A DNA stretch of 6,736 nucleotides from Candidatus Eiseniibacteriota bacterium (GCA_030592245.1 JAUVJV010000128.1:1-6736), one strand, 5' to 3'. Numbered from the stretch's first letter, positions 1 through 6,162 are shown. The notes: generated by a model not told the origin, from the letters alone. Program-made: numbers and translations.

Positions 1-1
1 C

Positions 2-307
2 ATAGCCCTCTCCAATTTCAGCTTTGCTGGAGACAGCGACCGCGACAACGTCCAGATGCTGAGCATTCAGATTCTCGGCAGCTATGGGCTGAGCGGAGGT
101 TGGTCACTGGAACTGTCCGAGATCACTTACAACTACGACTTTCACACAGACAGATGGACCACGGTTCCTGTTGGACTTCGGGTTGGAAAGTTGGCGCAGA
201 TTGGGAAAACCCCCGTGCGCTTCTACGGGGATGTGGAGTACAACTTTGCCGACAGCGCCGTGGCGTCGGAGTGGACATACCGCTTCGCGGTGGTGCCGTT
301 ACTGTAA
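2..307 (+). CDS. Outer-membrane beta-barrel 'transporter' (phenol MetA-like), C-terminal part
   Basis: The open frame runs from the left edge to a TAA at 305-307, so only about 101 C-terminal residues are visible and the true start lies outside the window; the ATG at 56 is internal. The peptide alternates polar and hydrophobic residues in strand-length runs separated by short turns. It carries the pattern W-T-x-V-P-V-G-L-x-V-G-K-x-x-x-I-G-K-x-P-V followed by a W-x-Y-R-F strand near the end. That order matches the C-terminal barrel strands of the Phenol_MetA_deg-like family, often labelled 'transporter' or misnamed neuromedin U. The last residue is Leu rather than the usual Phe. By family, such proteins are predicted to sit in the outer membrane and pass small hydrophobic compounds; substrate is unknown. 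The amidohydrolase gene follows 83 bases downstream on the same strand, which permits co-transcription. The coding frame is well supported; the family call is moderate because only the tail is visible. Confidence 0.62.
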   Translation: MALSNFSFAGDSDRDNVQMLSIQILGSYGLSGGWSLELSEITYNYDFHTDRWTTVPVGLRVGKLAQIGKTPVRFYGDVEYNFADSAVASEWTYRFAVVPLL

Positions 308-375
308 CTGAGATCTGGTGCGCGGGGTGTGCTCGGAAACTGCTGGAGAGATCGCTCGCATGCCAGACAAATAGC

Positions 376-383
376 AAAGGAGG
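376..383 (+). promoter_or_regulatory. Ribosome binding site of the amidohydrolase gene
   Basis: AAAGGAGG ends 7 bases before the ATG at 391, a near-perfect Shine-Dalgarno match. It fixes the start at 391, although the same frame is open back to about position 100. A GTG at 388 is also in frame but too close to the site. Confidence 0.88.
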
Positions 384-390
384 CGAAGTG

Positions 391-2112
391 ATGCAGACAA
401 TGTTGAAGCCGAGACTTTCCATATTGCTGGGGGGGCTCTTATCGCTTCTGGGGTTGCTTATTATAACGACTTCGGGGTGTGGGGTATCCGGTCAGGCCGT
501 CGATGAGGATGTGGTCATTCTTGCCAACGGGAACATCCTGACGATGAATCCCGGTCAGCCGACTGCATCTGCAATGGCAATCAAAGAGGGGAAGATCATT
601 CAGGTCGGAGACCTGCCGGCTGTGAAGAAAGCCGCCGGCCAGAGCTACGAATACATCGATCTGGAAGGAAAGACCGTCGTGCCCGGGTTCATCGAGAGCC
701 ACGACCACATCGTCTTGTACGGATCGGTATTGACCTTGCTGGATATCTCGCCGTTTGTCACCCCGTCCTTGAAGGAAGCCCTGCACAAACTCAAGACAGA
801 GGGCAAGCCCGACAAGGATGGATGGATCTACGGATTCGGGGCAGACCAGACCCTCTATACGGAGAAGCGTGGTCCAACGCTCCAGGAGCTGGATGAGCTG
901 TTCCCCGACCATCCGGTGTGCATACCTCACTTGAGCGGACATGCTGCCTATGCGAACAGCAAGGCATTCGAGGCGGTGGGCGTCACAAAGGACACGCCGA
1001 ACCCGCAGGGCGGTTCATTCGAAAAGGACGAAAACGGGGAACTAACCGGCTACATCGCGGGAATGCCCGCCTGGACCATGGTCGGTAAGCTGCCGCCATC
1101 CACCAAGGAGACCGTGCTGCAGTCGGCGAGGCTTCATGCAAGTCGCGGATTTACCACGGCGACCGAGCTGGCCATTTTGGCCCCGGAAATGGCCATGTTC
1201 ATGGAAGAAGTCACTCGCAGTGGGGACTTTCCGGTGCGTGTGTACGCCGGGATGTTCATCACCATGCCCGGCCTGGACGAAGTCGCGCCGCAGATCGCGA
1301 ACTACGAGACCGACCTCTTCAAGATTCGCTACATCAAGACCTGGACGGACGGTTCGACCCAGGGCGGCACCGGGTACTTCACCGAGCCTTACTACAGACT
1401 CAAGGCCGACACGAAGAAAGGCGCCCGCGGAACGCAGGAACAGTTCAATGGGGAGTTGACCAAGATCCTTGAGCTCGGCTTCGCCCCCGCAGTTCATGCG
1501 AATGGTGATGCCGCCATGGACCTGGCGCTTAATGCGATCGAGCACGGGCGAGAGGCGACCGGCAGGACAGACCTCAGGCCACACCTGATTCACTGTCAGT
1601 ACGTCCGTCAGGATCAGTTCGATCGAATCCGGGATATGGGCAATATCGGCATGACCTTCATGATCCCGCACGTGCACTTCTGGGGCGATATGCACCGTGA
1701 CGTTCTGCTCGGCCCGGAGAGGGCGCCAAAGATCAACTCTGTAGGCAGTGCCATCGAAAGAGGCATTCCATACGGCATACACAACGATCCGCCGGTCTCC
1801 CCGCCGAATGCGCTGCATTCCATGTGGGTGGCCGTGAACCGCCTGACAACATCGGGCAAGGTGCTGGGGCCGGAGGAGAGAATCACCCCGGAGCAAGCCC
1901 TGGCTGCCTATACCCGGGAGGCGGCTGTCGTTCTCGGTATTGAGGATCAAGTCGGGACGCTGGAGCCAGGCAAGTACGCCGATCTCGTAGTCCTGTCAGA
2001 GAACCCGCTGGAAATCGATCCAATGAGGATCAAGGACATCAGGGTTGAGGCGACGGTGATGAATGGGGAGATTACGCATCTGATTTCGCGAGCCGGGTGG
2101 TGCCTTGACTAA
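391..2112 (+). CDS. Amidohydrolase_3 (YtcJ-like) metal-dependent hydrolase, predicted lipoprotein
   Basis: The product is 573 residues, full length for the family once the leader is counted. Residues 1-30 form a lipoprotein-like signal: a basic start, a Leu/Ile-rich core, then T-S-G-C with Cys30 as the probable lipidation site; Thr at -3 is unusual for a lipobox. The family landmarks come in order: N-terminal beta segment with 'G-N-I-L-T-M' (47-52); P-G-F-I-E-S-H-D-H (98-106) with metal ligands H104 and H106; K-T-W-T-D-G-S (316-322); H-A-N-G-D (369-373, H369); H401 in L-I-H-C-Q; and D466 in H-N-D-P-P-V. The C-terminal G-T-L-E-P-G-K-Y-A-D-L-V-V-L (522-535) closes the small beta domain. Relatives hydrolyse C-N bonds, for example N-substituted formamides, but the substrate cannot be read from sequence. 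The leader implies work in the periplasm or at a membrane face, while many relatives are cytoplasmic. Family call firm, substrate unknown. Confidence 0.94.
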   Translation: MQTMLKPRLSILLGGLLSLLGLLIITTSGCGVSGQAVDEDVVILANGNILTMNPGQPTASAMAIKEGKIIQVGDLPAVKKAAGQSYEYIDLEGKTVVPGFIESHDHIVLYGSVLTLLDISPFVTPSLKEALHKLKTEGKPDKDGWIYGFGADQTLYTEKRGPTLQELDELFPDHPVCIPHLSGHAAYANSKAFEAVGVTKDTPNPQGGSFEKDENGELTGYIAGMPAWTMVGKLPPSTKETVLQSARLHASRGFTTATELAILAPEMAMFMEEVTRSGDFPVRVYAGMFITMPGLDEVAPQIANYETDLFKIRYIKTWTDGSTQGGTGYFTEPYYRLKADTKKGARGTQEQFNGELTKILELGFAPAVHANGDAAMDLALNAIEHGREATGRTDLRPHLIHCQYVRQDQFDRIRDMGNIGMTFMIPHVHFWGDMHRDVLLGPERAPKINSVGSAIERGIPYGIHNDPPVSPPNALHSMWVAVNRLTTSGKVLGPEERITPEQALAAYTREAAVVLGIEDQVGTLEPGKYADLVVLSENPLEIDPMRIKDIRVEATVMNGEITHLISRAGWCLD

Positions 2113-2290
2113 CAGCAGGGAGGTTGGATCTTTAATGGCGCAATAGATGTCTTTCGGCTGGCGACACTTTTGAGTAGGAGGCGTGTTAGGATGCCGCTCC
2201 TCACCCACTTCTCAAGATGATCGTTCAGTGTGACCAGCCGGAACATGAAACGAAGCACTCACAATCTCGTCTTAGGCCTGTTCGCAGTGG
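2113..2290. other. Spacer after the amidohydrolase gene, with an imperfect hairpin
   Basis: No credible gene is seen. An imperfect inverted repeat spans 2168-2217: an outer arm TTTTGAG (2168-2174) pairs with CTCAAGA (2211-2217) with one G-U pair, and an inner arm AGGAGGCG (2176-2183) pairs with CGCTCCT (2195-2201) with one bulged G. There is no T-run after it, so it is not a clear intrinsic terminator. A 21-codon frame at 2245-2310 resembles a lipoprotein leader but stops at once and has no good ribosome site. Confidence 0.3.
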
Positions 2291-2587
2291 CGCAAGGCGG
2301 ATGCGCTTGAGACAAGGCGATCTAAGGCTGAGTGACTTATGGCAGGAAATTCGTGCATTTCCGTCGATTCGGATGAGATCAGGGCTTGGGTACAGGATTT
2401 GAGAGCCCTCCTCAACACGGGATCCATCATGGAGCAAAAGACCTTCCTCGGTCTCTTCATCAAGAAGGTTACTGTTAAGCAGAGGAAGGCGACCATCGAC
2501 TATACGATCCCCATTCATGGGGCTAACACGGGATCTCCGGACAGATGTCTGAGAGCGCGATCCTGTGGGACATGGCAGTGTTTGTAG
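2291..2587 (+). pseudogene. Decayed C-terminal remnant of a large serine recombinase
   Basis: The clearest part is the frame at 2339-2587. It reads V-D-S-D-E-I-R-A-W-V-Q-D-L-R-A-L-L, then G-S-I-M-E-Q-K-T-F-L, F-I-K-K-V-T-V and finally I-D-Y-T-I-P-I. This matches the end of large serine recombinases (helical segment followed by the 'YTIP' beta strand). Just upstream, the same frame reads A-D-A-L-E-T at 2300-2314. After a one-base shift, the next frame reads G-D-L-R-L-S-D-L-W-Q-E-I-R (2316-2354), which resembles the 'ALETG-L-L-DL--RI' helix that precedes this segment in the family. The normal linker between the two parts looks shortened. The catalytic resolvase domain, the recombinase domain and the zinc ribbon are absent, and no start or ribosome site fits. 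This is therefore a relic of a phage- or transposon-type integrase gene. The 3' part is fairly sure; the upstream frame-shifted part is tentative. The exact right end is uncertain, since homology fades after about 2518. Confidence 0.6.
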
Positions 2588-2666
2588 CAAAGCGGAGTGC
2601 CAGAGGGCGCAGGTCAGGTTTGGGCCTCTGAGCCCGTGCCCACCCATCGACTCACAGTGGCTTTGA
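2588..2666. other. Spacer between recombinase relic and repeat-protein gene
   Basis: This 79-base gap lies downstream of the leftward repeat-protein gene, where its terminator would be expected. The only structure seen is a weak GGGC-CTCTGA-GCCC hairpin (about 2621-2634) with no T-run on either strand, so no terminator is called. Confidence 0.3.
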
Positions 2667-5501
2667 CTACCGCAGCACGATGATCTTAGTGAACGCCGTT
2701 TGGGCTCCGGCCCGGAACTTGAGGAAATAGACGCCGGGAGAAAGTGGATTGCCGTGTAGATCTGAGCTCTCCCAGGCGATCCGGTGTAGGCCGGGTTGAA
2801 CGGCTGCAAGATAGTCTCCCCAGACTAAGCGACCTGTGACATCGTAGATTGAGAACTGTGCCTCCGTTGCATGTCCAATCTTGAATTCTATCTGCGCGTT
2901 GCCTGGTACCGGGTTCGGTAGGATTCTCACCACGCCCGTAATGTCTCTCAAGGGCCAATGGTCATCAGTACCTGCATAGAGCATCGTATCTCGAAGCTTG
3001 TAGTAGATCTCCTGATTACCATCTCGGTCATCACGCCAGACGACATGTAACCTGCCATCGTCATCGACTGCGGTGGACGGCAGGCCTGACACACCCGAAG
3101 CATAGGTCAACCTCATCTGCGGTCGCCATGAGACTCCGTCGAATTGCCTGATATAGATATCGAGGTCATCATCGAGGGCTTCCGCCCAGACCACATAGGC
3201 GTTGCCGTCGTCATCAGCTGTCACAGAAGCAGAATACGCTAAGTCCTCAGCGTCACTGACCTGATAAGTCGCCTCCCAGTTCGAGCCATTAAACCTCTTG
3301 TAAAAGACCTCATAGTCGAGATACGGGCCTTCGTTCCATGCCACATGAACATTACCCTGTGAATCGGCGGCAATAGTATGAGCTCCCATATTGCCTCCGG
3401 TTCTCAGAATAATCTCTTCTGTCCAGCTCGCACCGTCAAACATCTTGTACCTGACCTCACCTAAATCCGTATGCTCTCTCTCCTTAAAGAAGACAACATG
3501 GATGTTGTTGCTCGGATCGATGGCAATGGCAGGCGTGTGATGAGTTACAGGTCTTTCTGAGATCAGTTCATCGGGCCCCCATTCCGCCCCGTCAAACACC
3601 TTGTGGTAGATCCGGTAATACCCCTCCCCCCGCGCATCCTCCCAGACGACATGAAGAGTACCTGATGAGTCTACTGCAGCAGAAGGATATAGAGATCCAT
3701 AAGACTCAGTGGTGAGGCGTTCATCAGGCCCCCAGGCGGTGCCATCATAGTGCTTGTAGTAGAGCTCCCAGTTACCATCCCTGTAGTCATTCCAAACCAG
3801 ATGGATCTCGCTGCCGAATATTGCCAGCGAGGGGGAGTTTGAAGGCGAAGCATCCACAGTGAGGCGTTCGTCAGCTCCCCAAGCGGTTCCATTGTGTTTC
3901 TTGTAGTAGATCTCAGAGTTCCCGTCACGTCCGTCGAACCACACCACGTGGAGATTACCCAAATCATCCGCAGCGACACACCTCGCATTGGGTTTTGAGG
4001 TGCTGGAGGAAGCAGGATCATTCGTGAGTCTTACGTCGTCACCCCAGAGCGAGGCCAATACAGTGAAGCCTCCTTCAAGCGTAGCCTGCTTACCATCTGG
4101 GTTCTCCAGCACGACATCCCATTCGCCTTCAGCGGCACCCATCAAGTCGAGGCGGAGTGTTATCATCTGCGACGACCACACTTGGATGTCGAATCCGTCG
4201 ATATCGGTCTCCCCGGTTTTGTGCAACCATACTCTGGCCGGTGACGCAAAACCGGCTCCTGCCAGGCCTGTTATCTCCGTCACTTCTCCTGCCGGCCCTT
4301 CAGCAGGGACTATTGAGGTTATCTCGGGATCAGGTAGCACCAGGGCATAGAACAATTTCCAGTAGATCTCGAAGTTGCCATCACGCCTGTCCTGAAACAC
4401 CACACTCCGGTTGCCCTGGCCATCCAGAGATATTGAGGCGTTCCTGGGGTCGGTGACTTCGCTTACGTCAGTAAGGCTCTCATCAGGACTCCATGAGATG
4501 CCATCAAAGCCCTTATAGTAGATCTCATCATGGCCATCCCTGTTATCGAGCCAGACGAGGTGAACACCATCAGTGTCATCCGGCGCAATGGATGGTTTGA
4601 TGGAATTCCCGATGAAATTTGTCAAGCGGGTGTCGGCGCTCCACAATACCCCGTCAAAACTCTTGTGGTAGATCTCCATGTTGCCGTCACGGTCCTCATT
4701 CCACACCACGTGTGCGCGTCCGTCATTGGCTATTGCGATACAAGGATGTTCAGAGACATTCGGATCGACTGTCAATCGTTCATTGGGTCCCCATGCATCG
4801 TGATATCTCCCATAGTATATTTCGTCATTGCCATCCCTCATATCCTGCCATACAACATGAACGTCACCTGATGCATCAACGGCTATAGAAGTGTATGTTG
4901 ATGCACCGGTATCATTGGTCAGACGAATATCACCGGACCAAGTCACACCATCATGCGTTTTATAGTAGATCTCCCAAGCCCCGTCTCTGACATCCTGCCA
5001 TACAACATGAACCGCTCCCGCGTAATCGGCGGCCACCGATGGATATAGTGAGCTGCTTGGATCGTTGGTCAGGCGCTGGGCAGGTCCCCAGCTAGAGCCA
5101 TCGTATTCCCTGTAGTAGATCTCAGAGGCCCCATCACGATGGTCGGTCCACACAGCGTGAACGTTTCCTGCGCCGTCGGCCGCTATAGATGGGCTGTATG
5201 CCGTTGCAGTTGCCATGCTTATCAAAGAGTCCGCACTCCAGGTAACACCGTCATAGAACTTATGATAGACACCGGTATTGCTGTTTCGGTAGTCAGTCCA
5301 TACCACATGCACCGTTCCCGCTGTGTCGTAGGCCACGCACCAGGCATTATTGAGTGATGTCTGCGACAACGCCGCGTCGTTGGTGAGCCTCGTCTCGGGA
5401 AGCCAGTTTGCCCAAGCCGAAGATACACACAGAATCAAGGTAGTCAAAATCAATACCGCCCCGAGCTGTAGCACGCCTCCTTTTCGTTTGTCGCGTACCA
5501 T
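2667..5501 (-). CDS. Secreted 14-repeat double beta-propeller protein with IPT/TIG domain and C-terminal sorting-like domain
   Basis: The product has 944 residues. Residues 1-31 are a classic signal peptide (M-V-R-D-K-R-K, hydrophobic core, A-W-A cleavage site). Fourteen repeats of about 50 residues follow. Each has the pattern R-L-T, then P-S-I-A-x-D, V-H-V-V-W-x-D-x-R-D-G-N, E-I-Y-Y-K and D-G-x-x-W. Repeats 1-7 occupy 36-386 and repeats 8-14 occupy 485-840. Between them, 390-481 looks like an IPT/TIG immunoglobulin-like domain (I-T-S-I-V-P-A-E-G-P-A-G, ending in F-T-V). Residues 857-944 form a FlgD-Ig / type IX-sorting-like tail (L-P-N-P, I-Y-D-V-T-G-R-L-V, S-P-G-V-Y-F-L-K). The start at 5501 is chosen for its strong ribosome site and signal peptide; the frame is open further upstream. 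No catalytic residues are recognised: the D-G-x-x-W motif resembles a degenerate Asp-box, but sialidase catalytic residues are not evident. Likely a surface or secreted binding protein. Repeats 10-13 have lost the R-D-G-N motif. Confidence 0.93.
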   Translation of the reverse strand: MVRDKRKGGVLQLGAVLILTTLILCVSSAWANWLPETRLTNDAALSQTSLNNAWCVAYDTAGTVHVVWTDYRNSNTGVYHKFYDGVTWSADSLISMATATAYSPSIAADGAGNVHAVWTDHRDGASEIYYREYDGSSWGPAQRLTNDPSSSLYPSVAADYAGAVHVVWQDVRDGAWEIYYKTHDGVTWSGDIRLTNDTGASTYTSIAVDASGDVHVVWQDMRDGNDEIYYGRYHDAWGPNERLTVDPNVSEHPCIAIANDGRAHVVWNEDRDGNMEIYHKSFDGVLWSADTRLTNFIGNSIKPSIAPDDTDGVHLVWLDNRDGHDEIYYKGFDGISWSPDESLTDVSEVTDPRNASISLDGQGNRSVVFQDRRDGNFEIYWKLFYALVLPDPEITSIVPAEGPAGEVTEITGLAGAGFASPARVWLHKTGETDIDGFDIQVWSSQMITLRLDLMGAAEGEWDVVLENPDGKQATLEGGFTVLASLWGDDVRLTNDPASSSTSKPNARCVAADDLGNLHVVWFDGRDGNSEIYYKKHNGTAWGADERLTVDASPSNSPSLAIFGSEIHLVWNDYRDGNWELYYKHYDGTAWGPDERLTTESYGSLYPSAAVDSSGTLHVVWEDARGEGYYRIYHKVFDGAEWGPDELISERPVTHHTPAIAIDPSNNIHVVFFKEREHTDLGEVRYKMFDGASWTEEIILRTGGNMGAHTIAADSQGNVHVAWNEGPYLDYEVFYKRFNGSNWEATYQVSDAEDLAYSASVTADDDGNAYVVWAEALDDDLDIYIRQFDGVSWRPQMRLTYASGVSGLPSTAVDDDGRLHVVWRDDRDGNQEIYYKLRDTMLYAGTDDHWPLRDITGVVRILPNPVPGNAQIEFKIGHATEAQFSIYDVTGRLVWGDYLAAVQPGLHRIAWESSDLHGNPLSPGVYFLKFRAGAQTAFTKIIVLR
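2670..2933 (-). other. C-terminal FlgD-Ig / type IX-sorting-like domain
   Basis: Residues 857-944 have L-P-N-P-V-P-G near the start, then I-Y-D-V-T-G-R-L-V-W, then G-L-H-R-I-A-W-E-S-S-D-L-H-G-N, then S-P-G-V-Y-F-L-K and a final T-K-I-I-V-L-R. This is the hallmark order of the FlgD-Ig / Por-type C-terminal domains that end many exported proteins of FCB-group and related bacteria. Whether the host has a type IX system cannot be told from this window. Confidence 0.8.
2982..4049 (-). repeat. Second array: protein repeats 8-14 (propeller 2)
   Basis: Seven further units, residues 485-541, 542-590, 591-641, 642-693, 694-742, 743-792 and 793-840. Units 8, 9 and 14 are close to those of the first array. 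Units 10-13 are diverged: the R-D-G-N motif is replaced, and unit 11 carries a short insertion in its loop (E-R-E-H-T-D-L-G). The loss of the conserved loop on four adjacent blades suggests a distinct face, perhaps one that binds something else or is under less constraint. Confidence 0.85.
4059..4334 (-). other. IPT/TIG-like domain between the two repeat arrays
   Basis: Residues 390-481 break the repeat pattern. They read I-T-S-I-V-P-A-E-G-P-A-G, then I-T-G-L-A-G-A-G-F, then W-D-V-V-L-E-N-P-D-G and G-F-T-V. That order of strands matches an IPT/TIG immunoglobulin-like domain ('I-x-P-x-x-G-P-x-x-G ... I-x-G-x-G-F ... V-x-V-x-N-P-D-G'). It probably acts as a rigid spacer between the two propellers. 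Confidence 0.8.
4344..5396 (-). repeat. First array: protein repeats 1-7 (propeller 1)
   Basis: Seven tandem units of about 150 bases. By residue they are 36-88, 89-138, 139-188, 189-237, 238-287, 288-337 and 338-386. Spacing is nearly constant at 49-50 residues, with a tail of D-G-x-x-W in most units. Unit 1 lacks the R-D-G-N motif (it has R-N-S-N), and unit 4 has lost one residue (H-D-A-W in place of D-G-x-x-W). Seven blades would close a canonical seven-bladed beta-propeller; the fold is inferred, not seen. Confidence 0.88.
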
Positions 5502-5505
5502 CTTA

Positions 5506-5513
5506 CCCTCCTT
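5506..5513 (-). promoter_or_regulatory. Ribosome binding site of the repeat-protein gene
   Basis: Read on the minus strand, AAGGAGGG lies just before the ATG at 5501-5499, with 5 bases between the GGAGG core and the start codon. It selects this start over longer in-frame options reaching back to 5654, whose extra residues do not resemble a signal peptide. Confidence 0.88.
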
Positions 5514-5522
5514 GTGTCTCAA

Positions 5523-5541
5523 GATAAGGATGTGGATAAGG
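5523..5541. repeat. Short direct repeat GATAAGG x2
   Basis: GATAAGG occurs at 5523-5529 and again at 5535-5541, 12 bases start to start, about one helical turn. It lies 22-40 bases upstream of the repeat-protein start codon, within or next to the leader. It could be a regulator site, or chance in a 7-base word. Confidence 0.35.
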
Positions 5542-5796
5542 TATTGCGGCGTGTGCAACCGCACCTTGCTTGTCAGTGCGGGTCGACTAGTCCGAAGGAA
5601 TCCGCAAAAATACCCCTGCAGCTCAGACATACCCGATCCCCCTTGCTGGATCACTCAAAGTGTAGCACGTTTCGGCCGCGGATTGAAGTGGTAATGTTGG
5701 CTTGCCCCTTTTCTTTTCGTGCTTGAAGTTTGCGGCGGATCTCTCGGACTACACTCTCAGGATTGCGACTCTTCTCCGAACGATAAGACGATGGCT

Positions 5797-5821
5797 CCCC
5801 GGGCAGAACCTGAACCCGGGG
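5797..5821. repeat. 7-bp GC-only inverted repeat
   Basis: CCCCGGG (5797-5803) and CCCGGGG (5815-5821) are perfect inverted copies around an 11-base loop. It lies about 100 bases upstream of the 80-residue gene, in the spacer. No T-run follows on the plus strand, so it may be an operator or leader hairpin rather than a terminator. Confidence 0.5.
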
Positions 5822-5906
5822 TGCTGCCTCGTGAACCAAGTTGGCGGATAGATCTGGTTATGCCGTGTCCTCTGTGGTCGTATGGAAGTAGTTATGGTGT
5901 TTCTGT

Positions 5907-5911
5907 GGAGG
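5907..5911 (+). promoter_or_regulatory. Ribosome binding site deciding the GTG start of the 80-residue gene
   Basis: GGAGG sits 8 bases before the GTG at 5920. The upstream ATGs in this frame (5719 region TTG/ATG, 5791, 5860) lack such a site, and the peptide they would add is low in recognisable structure. Confidence 0.7.
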
Positions 5912-5919
5912 TAGTCTGT

Positions 5920-6162
5920 GTGGCCGAAACGGGCGACAAGGTAACGAGAGACTGGCAACTGCTGCGCGAGTTCGAGCGCGGTCTAATAAGCGGGAAGGTC
6001 CCCGACCCCGTCAAGAACCTCAGAATCGTGGAGGCAATGTACGAGGAGGCCAGGCATCTGGGGGTCTTTCCGCTCAAGGATCCACTGGAAGGACTTGAGA
6101 CGGACCTGAGGATAGCGCGGGTAGTTAACCTTGTTCGAGAGGATCCTCAAGAGAATAGATAA
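5920..6162 (+). CDS. 80-residue protein paired with a nucleotidyltransferase (possible antitoxin or partner)
   Basis: With a GTG start the product is 80 residues, charged and mostly helical in look, with no signal peptide or membrane segment. The core reads D-W-Q-L-L-R-E-F-E-R-G-L, then P-D-P-V-K-N-L-R-I-V-E-A-M-Y-E-E-A, then L-G-V-F-P, P-L-E-G-L-E and D-L-R-I-A-R-V-V-N. I recall this as a small conserved pattern seen beside nucleotidyltransferases, but I cannot name the family. It lacks the R-x4-H motif of HEPN partners and is far shorter than the AbiEi winged-helix antitoxin, so it fits neither standard partner. Its 3' end overlaps the nucleotidyltransferase gene by 32 bases, which implies translational coupling and joint function. 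The antitoxin role is inferred from gene order and size alone. Confidence 0.72.
   Translation: MAETGDKVTRDWQLLREFERGLISGKVPDPVKNLRIVEAMYEEARHLGVFPLKDPLEGLETDLRIARVVNLVREDPQENR

Larger units (their letters stand above)
5502..5919. other. Divergent spacer between repeat-protein gene and nucleotidyltransferase operon
   Basis: This 418-base stretch separates a leftward and a rightward gene and should hold both promoters. No promoter reaches a good consensus match; the best leftward candidate, TTCAAT-17-TACACT on the minus strand (5687-5659), is weak. Two short structures are listed separately. A 62-codon minus-strand frame (5839-5651) and an extension of the 80-residue gene's frame (ATGs at 5791 and 5860) are open, but neither has a ribosome site or recognisable content. 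Confidence 0.5.

Noticed and set aside
100..390. Amidohydrolase frame open upstream to position 100 (670-residue version)
   Set aside because: This stretch overlaps the barrel gene in another frame, and the strong ribosome site plus signal peptide place the start at 391.
1042..1950. 302-codon minus-strand open frame inside the amidohydrolase gene
   Set aside because: It lies wholly antisense to a gene with clear family motifs and has no recognisable domain or ribosome site; it is a shadow of GC-rich coding DNA.
2245..2310. 21-codon frame resembling a lipoprotein leader (hydrophobic core then G-G-C-A, stop)
   Set aside because: It ends straight after the putative lipid Cys, lacks a good ribosome site and overlaps the recombinase-like frames; likely chance.
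2982..5396. CRISPR array or DNA satellite as explanation of the ~150-base periodicity
   Set aside because: The period is in frame, conserved at protein level and lies inside one intact reading frame; units are too long and too diverged for CRISPR.
2667..5501. Sialidase (BNR/Asp-box) enzyme
   Set aside because: The D-G-x-x-W pattern only loosely resembles an Asp-box, and the arginine triad and catalytic residues of sialidases cannot be identified.
5502..5654. 51-residue N-terminal extension of the repeat protein
   Set aside because: The extension is not signal-like and would bury a good signal peptide; the ribosome site at 5506-5513 fits the shorter start.
5651..5839. 62-codon minus-strand frame in the divergent spacer
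   Set aside because: Basic, helix-like peptide but no recognisable family, no ribosome site and no partner; not enough to call a gene.
5920..6162. HEPN-domain toxin as partner of the nucleotidyltransferase
   Set aside because: The 80-residue product is too short and has no R-x4-H or similar HEPN motif.
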